This document shows, in pieces, positions 42,841-51,672 of a stretch of 64,000 nucleotides of DNA; the first letter of the stretch is position 1, and every line of letters begins with the position of its first letter. The stretch comes from Candidatus Bathyarchaeota archaeon A05DMB-2 (lineage in GTDB: Archaea; Thermoproteota; Bathyarchaeia; Bathyarchaeales; Bathycorpusculaceae), in the NCBI GenBank assembly GCA_018475625.1, contig JAAKEZ010000005.1:98256-162255 (forward strand), given 5' to 3'. The notes beneath the pieces are model-generated. The model saw only the letters and a program-made list of their open reading frames with translations, searched no databases and was not told the DNA's origin. Made by a program: the position numbers and the translations under genes.

Positions 42841-43758
42841 ATGCTAGTAACAAACAAGGATTTGATGGTTCCAGCCAGAAAAAACGGCTACGCCATTCCC
42901 GCGTTGAACGTTCAGAACCTTGAAAGCTTGACCGCGGTGGCGGAGGCTGCGGCGGAGGAGAAATCACCCGTGATAATGCAGATAACGCCAAGCGTAATCA
43001 AGTACGCTGGACTGCAATACATAACCGGCTTGGCGAAGACGGCAGCGGCGCTTCACCCGGTTCCAGTGGCTATCCACCTTGACCACGGTGAAGACTTTGA
43101 CACGGCAGCGAAGTGCGTAGAAGCAGGGTTCAGCTCGGTGATGATTGATGGCTCCTTTTTGAAGTTCGAGGAAAACGTGGCTTTAACAAAACGTGTGGTG
43201 GACATGGCACATCCGAAAGGCGTCAGCGTCGAGGCTGAGTTGGGGAAGCTTGCGGGAGTGGAGGAGCGAAGCGTGGAGGAGAAAGATGCTATCCTTACTG
43301 ATCCTGATTCGGCGGTGGAGTTTGTAGAGAAAACGGGCGTGGACGCGTTGGCGGTGGCAATCGGCACATCACATGGCGCTTACAAGTTCAAAGCTGAAGC
43401 CAAACTTGACCTAGAAAGGCTCAAAAGCATCAGTGAGAAGGTGGCGATTCCGCTTGTCCTGCACGGCGCTTCGAGTGTGCCGCAGTGGCTTGTCGAAAAA
43501 GCCAACCAATACGGCGCTGGATTAAGCGGGGCTAAAGGTATACCTGAAAACGAGTACCGGAAAGCCATTGCGCTGGGCATCGCTAAAATCAACATCGACA
43601 CGGATTTGCGGTTGGCTTTCACGGCAACGGTGCGCGAGGTGCTGGCGAATTCGCCGAAGGAGTTTGACCCGCGGAAAATCTTGGGACCAGCCAAGGCTGC
43701 GATGAAGGAAGTGGCGAAGGGCAAGATGCGGCTGTTCGGAAGCTCAGGAAAAGCATAA
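42841..43758 (+). CDS. fba: Class II fructose-bisphosphate aldolase
   Basis: A 305-residue zinc-dependent aldolase of the FbaA/GatY/KbaY family. Active-site segments are AIHLDHGEDFD (Asp81, His82), VSVEAELGKLAGVEE, AIGTSHGAYKF, LVLHGASSVPQW and the phosphate-binding INIDTDLRLAF. It interconverts fructose 1,6-bisphosphate with DHAP and glyceraldehyde 3-phosphate, or acts on a related ketose. Most archaea use a class I (DhnA) aldolase or bifunctional FBP aldolase/phosphatase, so this bacterial-type enzyme may have been acquired by transfer. AAGGAGAG precedes the start. Confidence 0.92.
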   Translation: MLVTNKDLMVPARKNGYAIPALNVQNLESLTAVAEAAAEEKSPVIMQITPSVIKYAGLQYITGLAKTAAALHPVPVAIHLDHGEDFDTAAKCVEAGFSSVMIDGSFLKFEENVALTKRVVDMAHPKGVSVEAELGKLAGVEERSVEEKDAILTDPDSAVEFVEKTGVDALAVAIGTSHGAYKFKAEAKLDLERLKSISEKVAIPLVLHGASSVPQWLVEKANQYGAGLSGAKGIPENEYRKAIALGIAKINIDTDLRLAFTATVREVLANSPKEFDPRKILGPAKAAMKEVAKGKMRLFGSSGKA

Positions 43759-44255
43759 CAGCGTTTCCTCCAATCTTTTTCCGTTTATGACGTTTAGTCT
43801 TGTGCGATTCTTGGCTTATACCCCTATATAAATAACTTGAACTTTGAAGTAAAACCACGTTTGAAAGTTCTAGCTCTGCGTCTATCGTTCGGAAGACCGA
43901 ATGTCCCTTTATGAAAGTGTAAATCTCGGCTTTAAACTAACGCCTACTCTCTAACTATCTCAGCAAAAGCAAAGATAACACAGCACGTTGCCACATGGCA
44001 AAGCAAAAATTAAACTCTTTGAGAAAACAGGAAGACTTATGTTTGACTATCTGGAGGTATTTTTTGCAAGAATTTTTCTACAGTTTCGACGATGCTTGAA
44101 GATTTAAAGACGATTCTTTTCTTCTATGTTATAGTTGAAAATGAAACTAGTTCCTAACGCATTTCGACCTTTGGCATAGTCGTTTCAACTCTAACTGTTG
44201 TGAAGTAAAGATTTTCAGCAACTGATGAAGGTTCCATTTTCTCACTTCCGGAATA
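43759..44255. other. Intergenic stretch, about 500 bp, no supportable gene
   Basis: CCCCTATATAAAT at about 43821-43833 is a strong TATA-like box with no evident gene behind it, so a small RNA is possible. On the reverse strand a 27-codon frame (44237-44154) gives MEPSSVAENLYFTTVRVETT, which could be a gene remnant; it has no ribosome-binding site and I do not assign it. Confidence 0.35.
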
Positions 44256-45533
44256 CTATTTTTTTAGTAGTCCCATGAGTTTTGGCATGAGCTCGTAGCC
44301 GTGGTCCAGAACGCCTAAGGTTCCTTTCTGGCATTCACGTTCAGAAAATTTGTTGATGTGATCGTCGTTGATGTTTCCGCCGGATATGAGCACGGGCACG
44401 GGCGTGTCGCTGTGCACCTTCAAGCTGCAGGGCGTGGCGTGGTCCGCTGTGATGCAGAAAAGGGTGTCGCGCAGCGAGATTTGCCGTAGGAGTTTTCCGA
44501 AGAAGTGCTCATCCGTCTCGGAGATTATTTTGGTTTTGCGTTGGCAGTTGCCGTCGTGCCCCGGCTCGTCAGGTCCTTTGAGGTGGATGTAGAAGCAGTC
44601 GTACTTGGGCATCAGTTCGACGAGCCGTCTCACGCGGATCTCGCAGTCCTTCTCGATGTTGCCCGTGGGCGGCGGAAGCAACGCCGAATCCATGCCTGCA
44701 AGCTTTGCTATACCAGCTTCTGCGTGCATGTCTGCGAGCGCGGCAAAGCGCACTCCGTAACGTTCGTTGATGTTGAAGAAGTTCGGTAGCTGACTTGCCG
44801 CGTCTCGGGTGAGCACAACATTCGCCTTCAGCTTGCCTTCCGCAGCGCGTCGCACGTTAACTTCATGGTTTTCCCAGAGCTCATGCGTTTTCTGGATGAA
44901 CTCGTTCACGAGGGCTGCGGCGTTCCGCGCTTCCTCAGTGTCGTCTAACGGCACACTTTCTTTGAGAACCATCTCCGCGTCAGGTGTAGCTACGCCGATG
45001 CCGTTCACCACCGTGTAAGCAGGGTCGCTGTTGGTTATATTGCTTGAAAGACAGCGATCTTTGCCCTTCAAAACCAGAACCGCGCGGTGCCCCAGCGTAT
45101 TCCTGAACTCAAACGTAGCCGGGCACGATTCCAGCTTTATGCTTTCGTTGGCGGCGTTGCTTAATTCAGTGGCTTCTTCGGTGGTGAGGCTTCTCTTCAC
45201 CCGACGGTCAATTATCTGTTTGCCCTCGCCCAACGTTGCGAAGTTGCATCGCAGCGCCAAGTCACCGCCCTTCACGTTGATGCCTGCGCCGACGGCTTCG
45301 ATTATACCGCGCCCCGTGCTGTACTTGAACGGGTCATAACCCAGGAGCGAAATGACGGCGACATCGCTTTCAGGCGCCACACCTTTCCCGACGGTGTACA
45401 TCAATCCCGTTTTTCCATTCTTGGCGAGAGAATCCATGTTGGGCGTCGCTGCTGCTTCCAAGGGCGTTTTTTCGCCTAACTCCTGGATTGGAAGGTCGCC
45501 CATACCGTCTATGACAACGAAGACAAGTTTCAA
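44256..45533 (-). CDS. apgM: 2,3-bisphosphoglycerate-independent phosphoglycerate mutase (archaeal type)
   Basis: A 425-residue alkaline-phosphatase-superfamily mutase: LVFVVIDGMGDLPIQELGEKTPLEAA and APESDVAVISLLGYDPFKY contain the metal-binding Asp and nucleophile Ser of ApgM; HLKGPDEPGHDGN and CITADHATPCSLKVHSDTPVP give the remaining metal ligands. It interconverts 2- and 3-phosphoglycerate. TTG 45533 is preferred: it follows GAGGAG and makes the standard start M-K-L-V-F-V-V-I-D, while ATG 45566 adds eleven residues and lies too close to the TATA-like AAATAAA. It lies on the opposite strand to the aldolase gene, and both are glycolytic. Confidence 0.92.
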   Translation of the reverse strand: MKLVFVVIDGMGDLPIQELGEKTPLEAAATPNMDSLAKNGKTGLMYTVGKGVAPESDVAVISLLGYDPFKYSTGRGIIEAVGAGINVKGGDLALRCNFATLGEGKQIIDRRVKRSLTTEEATELSNAANESIKLESCPATFEFRNTLGHRAVLVLKGKDRCLSSNITNSDPAYTVVNGIGVATPDAEMVLKESVPLDDTEEARNAAALVNEFIQKTHELWENHEVNVRRAAEGKLKANVVLTRDAASQLPNFFNINERYGVRFAALADMHAEAGIAKLAGMDSALLPPPTGNIEKDCEIRVRRLVELMPKYDCFYIHLKGPDEPGHDGNCQRKTKIISETDEHFFGKLLRQISLRDTLFCITADHATPCSLKVHSDTPVPVLISGGNINDDHINKFSERECQKGTLGVLDHGYELMPKLMGLLKK

Positions 45534-45729
45534 GGCTGAATCCAGTCTCCTCAAAGCTATGAGCATAGTGAGTTTTCATGCTTTATTTCTTTTTGCATGT
45601 GCACCGGCTGGGGGGTTCGAAGCTTGTTCGAAGAAAACATGCCCAGTTCGAAGCCCTATTCCACCGCTGACAACTATGGAGGTGTGAGAAACTGCTTTTA
45701 TCATGTGCCGACGTGCATGTGCATAGTTT

Positions 45730-46584
45730 CTAAGCGTCGAATGTTGCTTCAAGCTGGGCTGGATTGACTTTCCTGCTGGAACGCGAACTGGCACTTGTGC
45801 AGACGAGACTGGGCATCACCGCGTCAGTGTGAACCTGTTCGACGCTTTCGGGTTCCAAATAGCTCACGGTGAAGCTTGAGCCAAAACTGTCGAGGGAAGA
45901 AACCTCCACGAATGGCTTGTCTTGCGAGTCAACCATCACGAGTTGAGCATAGGAAAAGTTGCCAATAACGCCTGTCCTGCCGCCGATGGTTGCCTTGCAG
46001 TCTGTGAAGGTTACATTTCCAAAGTTAGCCAACGTGCTCGTCACGTTATCCACATTCGGGCGCTCCACTATCCACTCAGCTGATAACCGTGAAGAATTAT
46101 ACACAAAGGTCTTTTGAAAGTGTCCGCCTCTGGTGACATCGTTCACCTCGATCAGCCAAGTGCTCCTGCTCTCGTTGATGAGGCTTATGGCGACTGAGAC
46201 CATGTCGCCCGGCTGAACCCGCATGCTTGTTATGCGAGTCATGTAGGCAGGTAAAAGTTCATACCAAGCAAAGTAGTAAGCTCGCCCATCCACGAACTCC
46301 TGTTCCGTGCCCGCCTGAATCAACGTTTTTTCACCATAGCCGCCGACCCCCACCCACACAGACGAAAAGGTGTTGTTTTCCGATGGCTTCACAGAAGGCA
46401 CAATCCAAGAAGCGCTAACACTGGTTACCAGCTCGGAACTGTTCTGCCCGCCTAAGTTAACCATGTAACCTGACCACTGCTTAACCCGCAGAACAGGCGG
46501 AGCATTCACAGTCTCTGACTGGTTGACGCTCGTAAAAAGCAAGTTCATCGAATAAGCAATTGCTACGGCGCCGATGGCAAACAT
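45730..46584 (-). CDS. Membrane-anchored glutamic peptidase-like protein (G1/eqolisin type)
   Basis: A protein of at least 284 residues. It has a hydrophobic N-terminal anchor and a domain matching the eqolisin (A4/G1) pattern: WSGYMVN, SVSASWIVPSVKP, VWVGVGGYGEKTLIQAGTEQEF (Gln90), YYFAWYELLPAY, VQPGDMVSVAI and SAEWIVERPNV (Glu170/Glu174). In this fold a Gln and a Glu form the catalytic dyad. ATG 46584 falls inside the hydrophobic anchor; the frame stays open upstream to GTA 46635, seven bases after GGTG, adding the basic stretch TSKTSRPRLYAATAVL, so the true start may be unconventional. It probably acts outside the cell. Confidence 0.75.
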   Translation of the reverse strand: MFAIGAVAIAYSMNLLFTSVNQSETVNAPPVLRVKQWSGYMVNLGGQNSSELVTSVSASWIVPSVKPSENNTFSSVWVGVGGYGEKTLIQAGTEQEFVDGRAYYFAWYELLPAYMTRITSMRVQPGDMVSVAISLINESRSTWLIEVNDVTRGGHFQKTFVYNSSRLSAEWIVERPNVDNVTSTLANFGNVTFTDCKATIGGRTGVIGNFSYAQLVMVDSQDKPFVEVSSLDSFGSSFTVSYLEPESVEQVHTDAVMPSLVCTSASSRSSRKVNPAQLEATFDA

Positions 46585-46913
46585 GAGTACTGCGGTTGCT
46601 GCATAGAGCCTCGGTCTGCTGGTTTTGGAGGTTACGGCTTTTCACCTTTGGACAATAAAACCATGTTGAGTTATATAAAAAAATTGGATGATGAAGTCGA
46701 GTAGTTTTTCATGAAGCTGGCTGCCACTTCGGTTTCAAGCTTATAAGAAGCAGTTTCGGTGATCTCGCTCAGAATTCGCACTAATTGAATCACTTTCTTA
46801 ATAATGGTTTAGGCTCAGCCCGAAAAGTTCTTGATGCTGCAGTGAACCGCAAATGTCCAAATCACGTTAAAGACGACGGTATATGACCGCTCTGACAGCT
46901 CAAAAGCCTATTT

Positions 46914-46964
46914 GGAGCCTATTGGTGGTTCGTTGCAGAAACCTATAGAGGGGCTATGGGCGCC
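46914..46964 (+). repeat. Dispersed repeat copy B (coding-like)
   Basis: Matches 25348-25404 at all but a few positions; the differences keep the reading frame (see that entry). Here the frame GAYWWFVAETYRGAMGA has no start codon or ribosome-binding site and runs antisense into the glycosyltransferase gene. The rest of the 46.6-46.97 kb gap holds nothing I can identify. Confidence 0.5.
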
Positions 46965-46967
46965 GCG

Positions 46968-48149
46968 TCACTGTTTGCGAATTACCTCAAACTTTTTTGG
47001 GTCGCCCTTTATGAAGCCGACAACCTGAAGGGTGAAATTCAAGGTCACAGTTACGTAACTTGCTAGAATTCCCCCAATGGCGTGCTTCCAGCCCATAATT
47101 TTGCCTATGGTGTAGCCTCTGATGGCAAACCACAAAATCAAAGTAGCATACGTGAAAGGCAGAACCGCGTCGGGGATGTTAATTAGGCCCAGATATTTCA
47201 GCGGCACGCCCAACGTTGACAGTGCATACAGCCACAAGCCTGAATAACCGAAAACGCCTATCCGCAACCTGTTCCTGAGAGGCAACAGTTTATAACGCAG
47301 AATCCTAAGCTGTCCCCACATCCAACGTCTCCTCTGAACAACAGCGTCAGTGAAAGTCAAAGGCGGTATGATGTAAATTTTCTTTTCCGAGTTGAAAGTG
47401 GAGAAACCATGTAACGACGCCTTCTGGAAGTAGAATAAGTCCTCACTGCTTATCAACTTAATCTTCGGGTTAGACGAGTAGTCGCTTAGGTCATACGAAA
47501 CGGTCTGGTCAACCTTGCTGGTCATGCAGGTTCCCTCACCATGCGCCCAAATCGGCTCCTCAATGTTAGTGAAGAAGTTACAGAACATTCCACAAGCAAC
47601 ACAACGCTCATAATCAATAACCGTCGCCAACACGCCCTTTGCCCTGGGAGCAATGGTGCCAATAATGATGTCAGCATCCACCGTCAAGCCTTCCTCCATA
47701 AACTCTTTGCTGGGCAACGCATCATCATCGCCTTGAAACAGCATGTAATTAGGGCTTAATGTGCCATCGGCAATCATTTTCTGCCTGAGCCTACGTGCAT
47801 ACTCGAGTGCTCTCGACTTGTACAGGTCTTCACACTCAAACGAGGCAGGAACCACTACCACCTTGTCAGCGACATACTCGTCCTTGTGCGTATCACATTC
47901 TTCAATAATCACCCAGGTCTCAACTTTAACAGGAAGATTGTAGCCTTTTACAGTTTGAAACGTTTTATTTACCATTTGAACGTTGCCAATAGTCGGTATC
48001 TGAAAAATGATCTTTTCAATATTATTTTTAGCGCCCTGTCGCGCTCGTCTGCGTTTCTTCATGTTGTAAGCTTTTCCAAGCAACAGTATGGTGACGTAGA
48101 GAAACGGAGAAAGCCAAACGGTTGAAATTAAGTAGTCCAATGCTGTCAT
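46968..48149 (-). CDS. GT2-type membrane glycosyltransferase
   Basis: A 393-residue protein with an N-terminal helix (about 5-27), a GT-A domain (NIEKIIFQIPTIGNVQMVNKT, FQGDDDALPSKEFMEE, IGTIAPRA, QRRRWMWGQLRIL) and C-terminal membrane segments. The DDD, and the Q-R-R-R-W acceptor motif, are typical of processive or polymer-forming GT2 enzymes such as cellulose- and hyaluronan-synthase relatives. Its ATG overlaps the stop of the dehydrogenase gene by four bases. Confidence 0.85.
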   Translation of the reverse strand: MTALDYLISTVWLSPFLYVTILLLGKAYNMKKRRRARQGAKNNIEKIIFQIPTIGNVQMVNKTFQTVKGYNLPVKVETWVIIEECDTHKDEYVADKVVVVPASFECEDLYKSRALEYARRLRQKMIADGTLSPNYMLFQGDDDALPSKEFMEEGLTVDADIIIGTIAPRAKGVLATVIDYERCVACGMFCNFFTNIEEPIWAHGEGTCMTSKVDQTVSYDLSDYSSNPKIKLISSEDLFYFQKASLHGFSTFNSEKKIYIIPPLTFTDAVVQRRRWMWGQLRILRYKLLPLRNRLRIGVFGYSGLWLYALSTLGVPLKYLGLINIPDAVLPFTYATLILWFAIRGYTIGKIMGWKHAIGGILASYVTVTLNFTLQVVGFIKGDPKKFEVIRKQ

Positions 48150-48877
48150 TTGCTAAGTCTCTGGTTGTATTTTTTAATCGCCTCAAACAGCAGAGGATTT
48201 GATCCTGCGCCGTGAAAAGCAGTAATTAATTGATCCAGGTTTGCAGGTAAACACTTCCCCTCAAAAGGTTCGCCGAACTTGTCTGTTCCATATGACGATA
48301 TCCGGCTATCAGCCGTCACCATTTCTGCAAGCTCTCTAATGTTCAAACCAAGTTTCTGGGCAAGCTCGTTTGCTTCGTTCCAAAATGTTATCAGCATAGC
48401 TAGATGCGAGTTAGAGAGAAGCTTGGCTACTTCGCTTGTCGTCGGATCCGTTATATAAACTGGTTTCTTCATAGGCGAGTAAAGGGAAGCTAATTTTTCT
48501 CCGTGTTCTTTGCAGCATTGCCCGATTATGATTCGGTCAGGATTTTTCACATCCTCGTAAGCGGAGTTTTCCCTGAGAAACTCGGGATTGTGCATTATGT
48601 GAACACTGTACTTCTTCATCAACGCCTCAGTAGTGCCAACTGATAGGGTGCTTTTTATGACGTAAAGCCCTTTCACGCGTTCTTTTATGAGGGCTTGCAC
48701 AGATTCATCCACTGCATTCTCTGGAGTGCAAATAAACGTCAAATCAACGCTTTCCTCAGGAGCTGTTATCGAGGGAAAGACGTATGGGTCAAAAATGAAA
48801 ACTTCATGCTCCAATTTTCGCATCAGGAAAGCTTGGGCTTTACCTACAGTGCCATATCCAATCACGTTTATTCTCAT
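48146..48877 (-). CDS. UDP-sugar/GDP-mannose dehydrogenase-like protein lacking the C-terminal domain
   Basis: A 243-residue protein with the NAD-binding domain (MRINVIGYGTVGKAQAFLM) and the central domain of nucleotide-sugar dehydrogenases, including IMHNPEFLRENSAYEDVKNPDRIIIG and the catalytic-Cys loop FEGKCLPANLDQLI (the canonical loop is GGxCxPKD). Full-length enzymes have about 420 residues with a second Rossmann domain that binds the nucleotide sugar; it is absent here without sign of a frameshift. Coupled to the GT2 gene, it may make a uronic-acid donor or act on a non-nucleotide substrate. Confidence 0.8.
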   Translation of the reverse strand: MRINVIGYGTVGKAQAFLMRKLEHEVFIFDPYVFPSITAPEESVDLTFICTPENAVDESVQALIKERVKGLYVIKSTLSVGTTEALMKKYSVHIMHNPEFLRENSAYEDVKNPDRIIIGQCCKEHGEKLASLYSPMKKPVYITDPTTSEVAKLLSNSHLAMLITFWNEANELAQKLGLNIRELAEMVTADSRISSYGTDKFGEPFEGKCLPANLDQLITAFHGAGSNPLLFEAIKKYNQRLSK

Positions 48878-49170
48878 TTGTTGTCAAGCCTTCCTGTCGC
48901 TTGAAGATAATCGGGGATTAGATACACCGTTAATTGTGCGCATGGTAAACTTACCGTGACTCTTTTAAAGACGAGTGTTTAGATTATTAATAACTATTAT
49001 TAAAATCTATTTTTAAGAACACCGTCCTTCAAACTGATTAGACCAAAAAGTTCGAGCACATTTTCCGCTTGCAACATGCGATTACTCTGCCATAACTGCT
49101 TTGTTTCCTCAGATCAAAACCGCGCCCGTAGAGAGCTCGTGATTCTCACAGGACATTTTTACCACGATAA

Positions 49171-49893
49171 TTAGGAGCATTCCGCCTTCTTTTTAGCTAA
49201 ATGTAGTCCCTGTTTTTCCTTAGTTATTTTTCCATCATTCAGAAAGAGTAAACGCTCAGTATGGGCCGCTACATGGCTGTCATGCGTTACCATCACAATC
49301 GTCGTTCCCTGATTAACATTAAGGTCCGCCAGCAACCCGACGATTTCACGCTTGTTTCGCGCGTCCAGATTTCCAGTAGGCTCATCCGCCAAGATTATGG
49401 CAGGGTCATTTGCTAGCGCTCTCGCAATCGCCACTCTCTGTTGTTCGCCAGCGCTGAGTTTTTGCGGTCTATGCTCCTCCCTTCCTGACAGACCAACCAT
49501 TCTGAGAAGCTCGCTTGCCTTTCGCCTTCTTTCGCTTTTGGATTTTATCTTGCCTTCCATGGGCAATTCCACGTTTTCGCGGGCGTTCAGGTACGGCAGC
49601 AAATTAAACGTTTGAAATACAAAGCCAATCTTGTTTCTCCTTATCTTGTAAAGCTCACTCTCGGGCAATGCTGCGACGTCAACGCCGTCTAGAAGAACTT
49701 GCCCGCTTGTGGGCTTATCGATGCAGCCAAGGATGTTAAGAAGCGTGGTTTTGCCTGATCCGGAAGGACCCATTATTGCCACGAACTCGCCCGCGTTCAC
49801 TTGAAGATTTAGGTTAGAAAGCGCTGGGATGCTACGTTTACCCAGCATATAGGATTTGGTTAGTTTCTCTGTTTTAAGTACCGGCTTACTCAT
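49171..49893 (-). CDS. ABC transporter ATP-binding protein, MacB/LolD type
   Basis: A 240-residue ATPase: Walker A GPSGSGKTT, Q-loop VFQTFNLLPYLNARENVELP, signature LSAGEQQRVAIARAL (AGE instead of the usual GGE/GGQ), Walker B IILADEPTGNLD and H-loop VTHDSHVA. MacB/LolD-type ATPases drive mechanotransmission rather than classical substrate transport. It overlaps the permease gene by eight bases and is the last gene of its operon. Confidence 0.93.
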   Translation of the reverse strand: MSKPVLKTEKLTKSYMLGKRSIPALSNLNLQVNAGEFVAIMGPSGSGKTTLLNILGCIDKPTSGQVLLDGVDVAALPESELYKIRRNKIGFVFQTFNLLPYLNARENVELPMEGKIKSKSERRRKASELLRMVGLSGREEHRPQKLSAGEQQRVAIARALANDPAIILADEPTGNLDARNKREIVGLLADLNVNQGTTIVMVTHDSHVAAHTERLLFLNDGKITKEKQGLHLAKKKAECS

Positions 49894-51340
49894 ACTTCAT
49901 CGCCTCTGCGGGTCTTATTTTTGCGGCTCTCCAAGCAGGATACAAGGTCCCCAATGCGCCAAGAAGCACCGCGGCGCCGAACGCCATCAGCATAAGCTGC
50001 GGATCCACAGTCACAGTTGCCAGGTTTGATGTTGCCCCTGATATGGAGTTTCTGCCAGCAAATGTGCTTCCAAATGTGTTTACGGTGGGCAGCAAAAGTG
50101 AGGAAAGCATTGGCGCCGCCACTGTGGCTATGGCGATGCCGACTACGCCGGCGATTAGGCTTATCAACACTCCCTCAATCATGAACTGGCTCATTACCGT
50201 CCAGTTACTGAAGCCTATTGCTTTTAAGGTGCCAATCTCTTTGGTTCTTTCGCGCACCGTGTAAAGCATCACAAATAAAACTATCAAACTGGTAGCCGCA
50301 ACAACGACAATTATTTCTTCGAGCGCTATGGCTTGCGTTTGGCTGATAGAAGCTTCAGCATTCTCCAGCGCAGTTTTGTAGCTTGATTGCAACGCTTGAA
50401 GTTGGGCTAACCGTTGCTGAGCGGTGGTAACTGTAAGCTCCGGATGAAGTGAACTTATGGCATTAGCTACGTCAGTAACGATTGAGCTGTCGTTGGCGAA
50501 TACGTAGAGGGTGGTTATGTACCCCGTATTGTTAGTCAAGGATTGAGCGTCTGAAAGGTTCATGTATAAAGTAGTCGTATCAGAAACTCCCGATGATCCA
50601 TGGACTCCTATCACTGTGAACTCTTGGTCTAGAATGGTAACGGTGTCACCTACCCCAACACCGAAAAATGCTGTGTTATTCTCGCTTAGAAGAACCACGC
50701 CGCTGTCCCCTGCTTGAAGGTTTCTTCCAGCAGTTATATTCGATGGAAGTATCGGGTAATTTTCGACCAAGTCGGAAGTTAACGGAACGCCTTCAATTAC
50801 ATAATCTGGCACAAGACGAGTAAACGTCCGCCCGTTTGGTGCAGTGATTGTTTGGTTCTGGCCTTCAGACACTTGCAGAATCGGCGCGACAGCGGCAACA
50901 CCATCAATGGAACTGATGCCGGAGTAGAGGCTCTCATTCATGGGTGTAGTTCCGCCGACGCTGAATGAGCCTCCGCCAAACCCACCGGGTCTCGTGCCTC
51001 CACCAAACTGGCCAGGCGTGAAACTACTGCTACCAGACTGGCTAGGCGAGAAGCCTGAACTCCCAGAATCTGGAGGTGCAAAGCCGAAACCTTCCATGCT
51101 TGGAGAAAGGTTGCACTCTATCTGTGTTAATGTTTGATTAATCGATGCTTCTGTTTGGGTGATTGTGCTACTTAGATTCTGGCTTAAGGCCTCGGTGGAT
51201 TCTTGATTTGCAATTACACCCGACGGGATTGATATCATGATTGCCATGCAGAAACCCAATGCAATAATAACTAGTAACGCGCGAATTTTTCTTCTTGAAA
51301 TGTTCCTAACAGCTCTTGTTACGACACCCAAATTTTCCAC
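49886..51340 (-). CDS. ABC transporter permease, MacB/FtsX type
   Basis: A 484-residue permease with an N-terminal membrane segment, a large extracytoplasmic MacB core domain, and three C-terminal membrane segments ending in TLYPAWRAAKIRPAEAMKYE, the FtsX signature. A Gly/Ser/Pro/Phe-rich low-complexity stretch (about residues 84-130, with repeated SGSSxF and FGGG units) is inserted near the start of the extracytoplasmic domain. It may couple the exported partner encoded upstream (51673) to energy use. Confidence 0.9.
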   Translation of the reverse strand: MENLGVVTRAVRNISRRKIRALLVIIALGFCMAIMISIPSGVIANQESTEALSQNLSSTITQTEASINQTLTQIECNLSPSMEGFGFAPPDSGSSGFSPSQSGSSSFTPGQFGGGTRPGGFGGGSFSVGGTTPMNESLYSGISSIDGVAAVAPILQVSEGQNQTITAPNGRTFTRLVPDYVIEGVPLTSDLVENYPILPSNITAGRNLQAGDSGVVLLSENNTAFFGVGVGDTVTILDQEFTVIGVHGSSGVSDTTTLYMNLSDAQSLTNNTGYITTLYVFANDSSIVTDVANAISSLHPELTVTTAQQRLAQLQALQSSYKTALENAEASISQTQAIALEEIIVVVAATSLIVLFVMLYTVRERTKEIGTLKAIGFSNWTVMSQFMIEGVLISLIAGVVGIAIATVAAPMLSSLLLPTVNTFGSTFAGRNSISGATSNLATVTVDPQLMLMAFGAAVLLGALGTLYPAWRAAKIRPAEAMKYE

Positions 51341-51358
51341 CTTTCAAACATGAAAAAC

Positions 51359-51478
51359 GGACAACCAAAAAGGAAATGGCGAGAATGTGTTGCTTTTGGC
51401 ACCATCTCCTTTCTCTAAAAACGAGAAAGACTCTGTTTTATTCATGGCTTCATCATCCTTTTTCCCTTTTGGTTGTCG
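51359..51478. repeat. Long inverted repeat in the intercistronic region of the MacB-like operon
   Basis: GGACAACCAAAAAGGAAA (51359-51376) and TTTCCCTTTTGGTTGTCG (51461-51478) are complementary at 16 of 18 positions. Inside, TTTCTC-N7-GAGAAA (51410-51428) forms a second hairpin. It lies between the exported-protein gene and the permease gene and could act as a processing or attenuation site that unequally expresses the two. The 51.48-51.67 kb remainder shows nothing else. Confidence 0.5.
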
Positions 51479-51672
51479 TCAACGCTCCACGATAAAGATT
51501 TATTAAATAATTTTTCAAGATTATACCCAATTCTCTCCCAAATCCAAATCTTGTGCAGGGCTTTACGGCACGCTCAAGTCGTTCGGAAAAAATATGGTTA
51601 AATTGAAAACAGGTTTTCTGCTATGGAAAAAGAGAGGAAGACATAGATACTATGGATTGATGGACCCATGTT

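Noticed and set aside
45576..45794. A short reverse-strand gene with three TTCGAAG repeats between apgM and the peptidase gene
   Set aside because: No ribosome-binding site or similarity. The TTCGAA repeats are short and may be chance.
51343..51444. A 33-codon reverse-strand peptide starting MNKTESFSFLEK inside the MacB-operon inverted repeat
   Set aside because: No ribosome-binding site, and the sequence is better explained by the inverted repeat.
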